Origin: an uncultured Paraprevotella sp.
GTDB lineage: Bacteria > Bacteroidota > Bacteroidia > Bacteroidales > Bacteroidaceae
Direction: 5' to 3'
DNA length: 19,701 nt
NCBI GenBank assembly: GCA_900766785.1
Contig: CAAFWT010000062.1
Location: forward strand, 1 to 19,701
Numbering within the stretch: position 1 is the stretch's first letter; each line of letters opens with the position of its first letter. The notes beneath the pieces are model-generated. The model saw nothing but the letters and a program-made list of their open reading frames with translations, was not told where the DNA came from and did not search any database. This document shows, in pieces, positions 7,206-14,200 of this stretch. Made by a program: the position numbers and the translations under genes.

Positions 7206-9257
7206 TCAGTTTATCTTGTATACCTTCTTCAGGCCTTTCCATACACAGGTGACCACGGCTCGGCCGTCTACGATATCTCCCACTCGTATCTCTACGCTGG
7301 GGTCAGAAGCAGAGGCTGTGATGACCGAGTTGGCACCAAGCGGAGCATAAGTCTGATAATTGGAGGCATCCATGTATCCATTCTCGTTGGAGGCAAACTC
7401 AGGTACGGAGGGCAGATGAATATTACGGCCATCCACCAGGATGGTTACTTGTGGGATGGTTTCGGGCTGACAGGATTCGCCTTTCTTTGAGAATCCCAGT
7501 CCATGCAGGTCAAAGAGTCCCTGAGGACGAGGTTGCAGGGTTGACGCCGAGGGAGCATGCCGATGCTGATTAGGTTTGTTTACTTGAGGCCCTTCCACCA
7601 CCAGATAGATTGCGTGTTTTCCCTTCAGTCCTTCCACTTCGGGAGTGAGCAACTGGTAATTCCTTGCCACTTGAGGTGCATCGGCGGGTATGTCTATCAC
7701 ACCCAACTCTTTGCCTTTCCACACCTGATTGGCATAAGGTCCATCCAGCATCACATGTATACGAAACGCACCGTTTCCGCCTGGGGTCAGCCACAGATTG
7801 AGTGCGGTGTCATCTCCCTTTTGGGTACCAGAAAAGGATTTTACTCCTTTGGTATCTTTATGCAGACCTTCAAAACCGAAATACTTGAAGCCGATGATGC
7901 CCCCATTGGTCACTCCTGCCAGGTCCATACTGTTATTCCAGACATCAAAATTATCCTGCATCCATTCGTTACCATTCAAATAGCATGCAATACCCGCAGA
8001 ATAGTATCTGTAGGGTGGAAGGCCGAATATCTGGAATCCTTCTGAGGTAACCTCTGCTCCCGAATAGGTGGTGCCATCTAATGCCGATGCGGTCCATTCC
8101 TGATTCTTTACATAAGGGTCATAGGCTGTTATGCGCACTTTGCCTCCCTGAGCCACGGGCTTCTTGTCCCATTCTATCTTGACAGGAGCCACCATTGCCT
8201 GACGGGCATTGCCGAAGCATCGGGGAGGTCGATGATAGAACACATACCATTGGCCACCTATCTCCTGAATGGATCCATGGGTGTTGTGATTGAAGTTTGA
8301 GGTGGTCAGATGTGTACCATCCTCGTTGGGCACTATACCACGAGAGTCCACAAGAACACCTCCCGAGCGCCAGGGTCCCAGCGGACTGTCACCATAAGCA
8401 TAACGTAAGGCTGAGTTGGTGGACCACAGACCGTAATCGGGTCCTGAGAATCCCGAGAATACCATCACGTACTTGTTGCCTACCTGACGGATGGATGAGG
8501 CTTCAAAGAAATTGAAGTCTCCTGGGTTCTGTCCTTCATATAGGGCAGGATACTTGGTACCTGGCGGGTCCATCAGTTCACCATATCGTTCACTGGCGGG
8601 GATGAAGTAGTCATGTACCTTGGTGCCTGGTCTGACCGAGTACATATCATCCTGATTGAGCTCAAAGGCTGTAGAGTGCCGGAATCCGTAGAAGACATAG
8701 GCGCGGAATCCCTTCTCGTAGTCGGGATCTTTCTTGTCTGTCACTTCTTCTACAAACACAGAGGGATCAAAGTCAATGTATGAGCCCTCCAGGCAGCGGG
8801 TTCCTTCGTTATTCAGATTGACAGGCGTGAAAGGCCCGTCGGGTCGATGGCTCTTGCATACCATGGCCACACGTCCCCAGCCACGGGAGTGAGGATAGAG
8901 CCAATAGGTCTTCTCTCCTGTGGTCTTGTCCTTCACCTCCACCAGGTCGGGTGCATACATGGTATCCCACTTGCCATCTACATAATGGCTGAAGATAGGT
9001 CCTTCGTCACGCCATTGGCTCAAGTCCTCAATGGGTGCCGACCACATGCGTATGTCGTTTCCGCAATAGGCTGTGTAGGTAAGGTCATGTGATCCGATGA
9101 TATACGCACGCCATTTCCCTGGGTTGTCGGGGTCTTCAAACACCCGTGGTTCTCCATCGGGCAGATGTTCCCACAGGGGAAGGTAGGGATTCTGGGCGTT
9201 GCCTGCCACACATGCCATGAGTAGCAAGGCATTCAGCAAATACTTCTTCGCCTTCAT
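7206..9257 (-). CDS. Exported GH43-family glycoside hydrolase with CBM6-like and C-terminal domains
   Basis: Predicted arabinan/xylan-side-chain hydrolase, first gene of the GH43 pair. It has 683 residues. The N-terminus (MKAKKYLLNALLLMACVAGN) is an export signal; cleavage could be type I after GNAQ, or lipoprotein type at Cys16 (LLMAC), so surface anchoring is undecided. The propeller spans about residues 25-370. Its acidic triad is plausibly Asp42 in FEDPDNPG, Asp164 in IDFDPSVF and Glu252 in NFFEASSI. A metal/His segment SNFNHNTHGSIQEIGG and FYHRPP complete the fold. Residues about 430-575 resemble a CBM6-type jelly roll (NGGIIGFKYFGFEG and KGKHAIYLVVEG). After a Pro/Gln/Arg-rich linker (about 575-600), a small beta domain with TILVDGR ends the protein at VYKIN. 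The exact GH43 subfamily and substrate are not determined. Confidence 0.86.
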   Translation of the reverse strand: MKAKKYLLNALLLMACVAGNAQNPYLPLWEHLPDGEPRVFEDPDNPGKWRAYIIGSHDLTYTAYCGNDIRMWSAPIEDLSQWRDEGPIFSHYVDGKWDTMYAPDLVEVKDKTTGEKTYWLYPHSRGWGRVAMVCKSHRPDGPFTPVNLNNEGTRCLEGSYIDFDPSVFVEEVTDKKDPDYEKGFRAYVFYGFRHSTAFELNQDDMYSVRPGTKVHDYFIPASERYGELMDPPGTKYPALYEGQNPGDFNFFEASSIRQVGNKYVMVFSGFSGPDYGLWSTNSALRYAYGDSPLGPWRSGGVLVDSRGIVPNEDGTHLTTSNFNHNTHGSIQEIGGQWYVFYHRPPRCFGNARQAMVAPVKIEWDKKPVAQGGKVRITAYDPYVKNQEWTASALDGTTYSGAEVTSEGFQIFGLPPYRYYSAGIACYLNGNEWMQDNFDVWNNSMDLAGVTNGGIIGFKYFGFEGLHKDTKGVKSFSGTQKGDDTALNLWLTPGGNGAFRIHVMLDGPYANQVWKGKELGVIDIPADAPQVARNYQLLTPEVEGLKGKHAIYLVVEGPQVNKPNQHRHAPSASTLQPRPQGLFDLHGLGFSKKGESCQPETIPQVTILVDGRNIHLPSVPEFASNENGYMDASNYQTYAPLGANSVITASASDPSVEIRVGDIVDGRAVVTCVWKGLKKVYKIN

Positions 9258-9309
9258 GTTCTTATTTTAAGTTGGGGCAATTCTAGCTTTATCTTTTTTA
9301 GGGGCAAGG

Positions 9310-9317
9310 CAAATTTA
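9310..9317 (-). promoter_or_regulatory. Possible -7 box for the GH43 gene pair
   Basis: The minus strand reads TAAATTTG, a full match to TAnnTTTG, 53 bases before the GH43 start at 9257. Transcription would start near 9302. No TTTG-like -33 box is found at a spacing of 19-21 bases, so an activator may be needed, or the match may be chance in AT-rich DNA. Confidence 0.4.
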
Positions 9318-9400
9318 CGCAAAAAATAAATAAAGTAATGTATCGTGCACGAGAGATATCATAAAAAATATGGTTTATCAGCAAGTAAGAAATTTGCCAT

Positions 9401-9420
9401 AATCGTTCAGAAATCGTTCA
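9401..9420. repeat. Paired direct repeat AATCGTTCA, 11-bp period
   Basis: AATCGTTCA occurs at 9401-9409 and again at 9412-9420. The centre-to-centre distance of 11 bp is about one helical turn, so both copies face the same side of the DNA. They lie about 85-100 bp upstream of the GH43 -7-like box. This is the usual layout of a binding site for a dimeric activator (for example an AraC-type or hybrid two-component regulator), but no regulator gene is in view and the identification is inference. Confidence 0.45.
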
Positions 9421-9473
9421 AAGAGGAAGCAAAATGGGGAGAATTAGAAAAAAATCCATAATATGATGTTGTA

Positions 9474-9478
9474 TAATT
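9474..9478. repeat. Target-site duplication TAATT, left copy
   Basis: TAATT directly abuts the left inverted repeat. The same five bases abut the right inverted repeat at 11077-11081. A 5-bp duplication is within the range known for the IS1380 family. Confidence 0.85.
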
Positions 9479-9493
9479 CCTCAAATCCGCAAC
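9479..9493. repeat. IS left terminal inverted repeat
   Basis: CCTCAAATCCGCAAC; 13 of 15 bases match the reverse complement of the right end at 11062-11076, with mismatches at positions 4 and 7. It is distal to the transposase start, so it is the transposase-3' end of the element. Confidence 0.88.
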
Positions 9494-9648
9494 TATCATC
9501 CAATACACGATTAAGGGTAGATTTATGAGTCGTTAGTAGTAGCTTTCAGTAAAAAGCAACAGCACAACATCAATATGTAGCCACCATCCCCTTACCCCAC
9601 GATGCGACTTGAGGTAATACGCAGATTCTAACCGGAAAGAAAGGATTC

Positions 9649-10938
9649 TTATCCGAATTCTGTTTTGAAGGGTTTTGCATAAGCGCGGTTCTCTGTGTAG
9701 ATATTCAGCACGTATTGCCTTGCAGTCATGATCCACTTGGCAGGTACGGAGATGAATCTGAAGACAAAAGCCTTTATGCGACTCGTTTTCTTGAGCCCAA
9801 AAGCCTTGGTGTCAAGCCTGCTCATGATGGTTTTGTAGAAATTGTGTATCAATGCAGTAAGCAGAAGAAAGACAGTATTCTCCGCCATGAATGACTTGGG
9901 GAGCCTGCTCCAACCGAATCCGTTGTTCATGTCGTCAAAGATACGTTCCTTGCCGCCACGCAGATTGTAGAATTCAACAATGTCCCTTGTCGATGACTTG
10001 TAATCGTTGGTCAGAATACAACGGTAAGTGTATTCGCCTTCCCACAGGTCAAGGTCGCCACTGTTGCGTCTTTGTCTCTGGATGACAAGACGATAGCACT
10101 TGCCTTCCCATTTCTCAACGAGAATGGAATTGAGTTCGAACTGGATGCCGTTAATCTCCTCCGTCTTCCATCCTCTCAGAGCAAAGATGTCATTGTAGAG
10201 CGAACTGCATCGGTTGGCACGGATGTAGAAATGTTTGCAATGCTTCTCTATCTCACTGACGATTTCCTTCGAGCAGGAACCGCAGTCTGCCCTGAAGCGA
10301 TTTACACGGATGTTCTGGGATTCCAGAAGAGCGAAGAATCTCTTATGGGTGTCTGCCTGATGAAAACGCACATTCGTGTTGCCATCGCTGTTCTCGATAT
10401 AGACTATCTTGTCACCGATAACATATACGCCAGGCCTGTAGCCGAGGAACTTTTTGTAGGTCGGTTTTGCATCATACTTCTCCGTTTCAAGAAACTGATG
10501 GTCAAAGTCAACATCGTATTCCTCAATTTCCTTCAACTCGCCTGTAGAAACCAAAGCGTTTATAAGCAATGTGTTGAGTTTGTCTGCAGTATTGAAATCA
10601 TAGGTCTTGCCTTGGTCGGAAGTATAGGAGATGTTTTCCTGTGTCAGTTCCTTGATGGCTCTGAGGATGGTATCAGAGCTGCATGTACGAAGGGTAGGAT
10701 GATACGAGAGATGGCGCATCAGTTGTGACGTTACATCTTCCACGCATGAGCCGCCACAGAAATAAACGCTCATCAGCGAACGGACTATCTCGCTGAACTG
10801 ATATCCGATGATACTGCGGCATCTCTGACCCAGTGTTGAGTCGATAACGGGTGAAAGCATGGAGTCAAATTTCTCCATGATTGAAAAAATTCCTCCAAAA
10901 GGTGTGAGTTTCTCAGATTTTATTTGTACCTTTGCCAT
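9649..10938 (-). CDS. IS1380-family transposase (DDE type)
   Basis: Catalyses cut-and-paste or copy movement of the surrounding element. The 429 residues run from MAKVQIKSEKLTPFGGIFSI to a basic C-terminus ending KPFKTEFG, a normal length for IS1380 transposases, with no frameshift or stop. Candidate catalytic acids are the Asp in YDVDFDHQ, the Asp in FRADCGSCS and the Glu in RGGKERIFDDMNNG, which together make a DDE triad in a DDE_Tnp_1-type fold. The segment YNLRGGKERIFDDM is a family hallmark. The ATG lies 138 bp inside the right end of the element. It is probably expressed poorly, since no good minus-strand promoter was found upstream and a hairpin lies in its leader. Confidence 0.93.
   Translation of the reverse strand: MAKVQIKSEKLTPFGGIFSIMEKFDSMLSPVIDSTLGQRCRSIIGYQFSEIVRSLMSVYFCGGSCVEDVTSQLMRHLSYHPTLRTCSSDTILRAIKELTQENISYTSDQGKTYDFNTADKLNTLLINALVSTGELKEIEEYDVDFDHQFLETEKYDAKPTYKKFLGYRPGVYVIGDKIVYIENSDGNTNVRFHQADTHKRFFALLESQNIRVNRFRADCGSCSKEIVSEIEKHCKHFYIRANRCSSLYNDIFALRGWKTEEINGIQFELNSILVEKWEGKCYRLVIQRQRRNSGDLDLWEGEYTYRCILTNDYKSSTRDIVEFYNLRGGKERIFDDMNNGFGWSRLPKSFMAENTVFLLLTALIHNFYKTIMSRLDTKAFGLKKTSRIKAFVFRFISVPAKWIMTARQYVLNIYTENRAYAKPFKTEFG
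10903..10934 (+). promoter_or_regulatory. Possible outward-facing promoter inside the IS
   Basis: The plus strand reads TGTG (10903-10906; 3 of 4 to TTTG), a 20-base spacer and TACCTTTG (10927-10934; perfect TAnnTTTG). It points out of the element toward the large exported-protein gene and overlaps the first codons of the transposase on the other strand. IS1380-family elements of Bacteroides are known to activate neighbouring genes from outward promoters near this end. A transcript would have to pass the hairpin at 11010-11034. Predicted only. Confidence 0.45.
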
Positions 10939-11009
10939 GCCTTGTTACGATTTTCGCTTGTTTTCTAATTGCAACACTAAGATAAGTGAAAAATCTGACA
11001 CGGCAAAAT

Positions 11010-11034
11010 CCTGGGCAACTTTTTGTTGCTCAGG
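11010..11034. other. Strong hairpin near the right end of the IS
   Basis: CCTGGGCAAC, loop TTTTT, GTTGCTCAGG forms a 10-bp stem (one G-T wobble). It lies between the right inverted repeat and the transposase start. No T-run follows on the plus strand, so a simple terminator for outward transcription is unlikely. In transposase-sense RNA a short ATTTTG follows the stem. Such structures in IS leaders can block translation from read-in transcripts; that role here is inference. Confidence 0.55.
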
Positions 11035-11061
11035 AACTTATAAATTAATTTAAATCAAAGT

Positions 11062-11076
11062 GTTGCGGAATTAAGG
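11062..11076. repeat. IS right terminal inverted repeat
   Basis: GTTGCGGAATTAAGG, the partner of the left repeat at 9479-9493 (13 of 15 bases). It is the transposase-proximal end of the element. Confidence 0.88.
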
Positions 11077-11081
11077 TAATT
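11077..11081. repeat. Target-site duplication TAATT, right copy
   Basis: TAATT immediately follows the right inverted repeat and matches the left copy at 9474-9478. It fixes the exact insertion point of the element. Confidence 0.85.
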
Positions 11082-11094
11082 TAGAAAGAAAGGA

Positions 11095-11102
11095 TAGATT
11101 TG
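11095..11102 (+). promoter_or_regulatory. -7 box of the large exported-protein gene, separated from its -33 box by the IS
   Basis: TAGATTTG is a perfect TAnnTTTG. With the element and one TAATT removed, the left flank supplies GTTG (9468-9471) exactly 20 bases upstream, a normal Bacteroidetes promoter. In the present sequence the -33 position is occupied by TTAA from the end of the element (11071-11074), which matches only 2 of 4 bases. Transcription from here would give a leader of about 110 bases to the ATG at 11218. That leader holds a small hairpin, AGCAGA/TCTGCT (11122-11142), with GGGAGG in its loop; no riboswitch family is recognised. Confidence 0.5.
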
Positions 11103-11217
11103 CAATCGCAATCAGCAAATCAGCAGAGGGAGGATATCTGCTTGATAGGATTGTGCCTAAATCTAACGTAGGATGCTAATAAGACTTTATATATTTAAAC
11201 AACTAATTAAAACTTGT

Positions 11218-14200
11218 ATGAAAAAAAACAAACCCATTTGGATGCGATATGTCGCAGCCATTACGGCTTTGCTGACCATGTCGCTAAATGCTTATGCAGA
11301 GGATATCTATCTGACGCATGCCGCCAAAACGGAGAATCAAGTAACCATCACCGATGGAGAGGATGGTGTCATGACCGTTGTCTCCCAAGGCGGAGACCCC
11401 TTCTTCCAGTTGACTCCTCTTCCCCGAGACCTGGAGGACAACGAGACTTATATCATACTGGAATACCAGAGTGACACAAGCCTGCCCGAACTGGTGGAAT
11501 TCTTCTTCTCTCCCATAGCAGGCGGACGAGAGCAGCACTTTGATAACGGTCTGGCTCACACTGAGGGAGATGAATGGCGTGTGGCCTACATGGACATCAC
11601 CAATGCTCGCAAGAACTTCGATTGGGGAGCCAAGGGCGATTTCCTGCGATTTGACCTGGGTAGCAAGGCTGCCACTGTCAAGTTCCGCAACATACGCGTC
11701 ACCACTGCTCCTGTGTATGACCCTACAGAACTGGTACAGATAGGTACTGCCGAGGAATTGGCTGCATTCATGGACCGTGTGAACAAGAACCTGCATTTTG
11801 GTATCAATGCAGAACTGACAGCAGATATTGACTTCACGGCCTACAGCAAACGCTTACAGTTCTTCTCTGGCAACTTCAACGGAGCAGGACATACCCTTAC
11901 GGTCAACTATAATGTAGACGGCAGTTATGCCTCACCCTTCGAGGTACTCTCAGGTACTGTGGAGAATCTGATTGTAAAGGGCACCATCGCTTGCACCGAA
12001 AAGTATTCTGGAGGTATCGCCGGTAAGACATCAGGAGCCACCATACGCAACTGCTGTTCTTTCGTGGACATACTGCCCACCATCACTGGTGATGGCACAC
12101 ACGGCGGTTTCGTAGGAATCAACTCTTCGGGAGTGACCTTTGAGAATTGCCTATTCGCAGGTTCCATCACGAGCGAAACCACTACCAACTGTGCCGGCTT
12201 CATTGGCTGGTGTGGCTCCAAAGCCGTTCTGAGCAACTGCGTGCAGGTGGGTTCTGTGGACCTGCAAGAAAGCGATCTCAATATATGGGCACGCTGTCCT
12301 CAGAATGCTACTCTCTCCAATTGCTACTATCTGAATCCTGTGGCTTCCTCAGCTGAGGCTATGGGCACTCAGGTGACTGCCGATATGGTAAGCAACGGAG
12401 GACTCTGCTTCCTGCTCAATGGTGACCAGACGAACATCTCCTGGACTCAGACCATAGACACCAACCCCTACCCCATGCCCTTTACCACCTACAAGCAGGT
12501 ATATGCTGTAGGTGAACTGAAATGCGATGGTACACCTCTGAGCGAGATTACCTATAGCAACGAGAAGAATGACAATCCGATACCCGATCACCAGTATCAG
12601 AGCGATGGTCTGTGCTCCGTATGTGGAGGACTTAACACACACCTGCTGGAGCCCAATGACGAAGGCTTCCTGTCACTCTCTACGCCCGATCATATGGTAT
12701 GGTTTTCTCATATGGTGGCCAACAATAATCCCACCATCAAGGGACGTCTCACTGCCGACATCAATCTCACAGGCAAGGCCATTGAGCCCATCGGATCGCA
12801 GCAGATTCCTTTCACAGGTACGTTTGACGGTGGAATGCATCGCATCAGCGGTCTCTACATTGAAAAGCCTGACAACATGTTCGTAGGTCTCTTCGGAGCT
12901 GTAAGCGGAGGTGCCGATATAAGCAATCTGATACTCAGTGATGACTGCTACATCAACGGTAAAGGTTATGTGGGCCTCATCGGCGGTAGTACAGGCGGTG
13001 GCACAGCCACCCTCACCAATCTGGGTAACGAGGGTAGCGTAACAGGTAGCGCTCAGAATGTGGCTGGTATTATCGGTTGCAGCGATGGCAGCGCATGCCG
13101 CTTCTTGATGACCAACTGCTATGTGACTGGTAATATCTCTGGTGACAGAGAGGCTGCAGCCTTCACAGGATGGGCAGGAAACCAGGGCTCCAGAATGACC
13201 AACTGCTGGACAACCGCAGCTGTGGAAGGTACGAGTGGCGACAATGTATATTGTGCACGTGGTGACAACATGACATTCACCAACTGCTATTCTCTCTATG
13301 GTACACAGACAACCATCATCTCCGAGGATGCCGTTACCTCGGGCGAACTCTGCTACAAGCTTAACGGAGGAAGCCTGGTAGCTCCAAACTTCTATCAGAC
13401 CCTCAGTGAGGACAGCAATCCTCTGCTTGAGAGCAGCCATGGTGTCGTATATGTCACCGACGCAGGAATCTATGCCGACATCCATGATGAAGAGTCCTTC
13501 AAGGACTTCAGCAACATGGTATTCGAGGATGGCGAGACTCTGCTCCAGGACTTGGTTGCCCAAACAAGCCTGATAGAACAGTTCACAAATGGACTGTCCG
13601 TTCTGAAAGGCATCACCGACAGAGATGCCTTCCTGACTCAGTATGTTGAATTCTTGGAAATCAAGAAGGAGTTGTTAGACTCTAAGCAGGCATATGCCGA
13701 CTATGATGCCAAGATGCAGGAGACCCTCGATTATCTGACAGAGGCAGGCCTGTCGGGCGCCACGGCTCAGAAACTGGAATCTTACCTGACTGAGAACATA
13801 GAGCCCAACGAAGACTTCATCAATGGCTCTTACTCTTACATCATGACACAGCACGTGCTCGACGCAGAACAACTGGCTACTGAAACTGCCACCATAGATA
13901 CATGGACCAAGAAGGCCATTGCAGAAGGATTTGAGAAGGATACCGAAATCACCGACATGCTGGTCAATGCCGACTTCACCAATGGATTTGAGGGATGGGA
14001 AGGCGTAACAGCCACTGGCTCTGGCACCAATGGCAAGATTCGTGCAGCCGAAAGTTACGCCAAGACATTCGACATGTACCAGACTCTCACAGACCTGCAG
14101 AATGGTATCTATGAGTTCCAAGTCTACGGTACATTCCGCCCAGGCGGCAGTATGAGCACAGGTAACCGCTATAGCACCAACCTGGCTGCGTCTATCTATG

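Larger units (their letters stand above)
9258..9478. other. Intergenic region upstream of the GH43 pair (half of a split divergent region)
   Basis: AT-rich, with no open frame of interest. Reading leftward it holds a -7-like box (9310-9317), a pair of direct repeats (9401-9420) and poly-A stretches. It ends at the target-site duplication of the insertion sequence. Before the insertion this region and 11082-11217 formed one divergent promoter region of about 350 bp between the GH43 genes and the large exported-protein gene. Confidence 0.7.
9479..11076 (-). mobile_element. Complete IS1380-family insertion sequence, 1598 bp
   Basis: The element has 15-bp imperfect inverted repeats: CCTCAAATCCGCAAC at the left and CCTTAATTCCGCAAC as read inward from the right (13 of 15 identical). 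It is flanked by a 5-bp duplication, TAATT, and carries a single intact transposase gene. Length, termini starting CC and protein type agree with IS1380-family elements such as those of Bacteroides fragilis that activate resistance genes. Intact ends, an intact transposase and an exact target duplication suggest a recent insertion with potential activity. Non-coding stretches 9494-9648 (after the transposase stop) and 10939-11061 (before its start) flank the gene. The first shows nothing recognisable; the second holds a hairpin. Confidence 0.93.

Noticed and set aside
9479..9648. Second outward promoter from the left end of the insertion sequence toward the GH43 genes
   Set aside because: No TAnnTTTG match was found on the minus strand in this stretch.
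11129..11188. Short leader peptide preceded by GGGAGG before the large gene
   Set aside because: The only reading would use a TTG start, and Bacteroidetes rarely rely on Shine-Dalgarno sequences. Nothing else supports translation.
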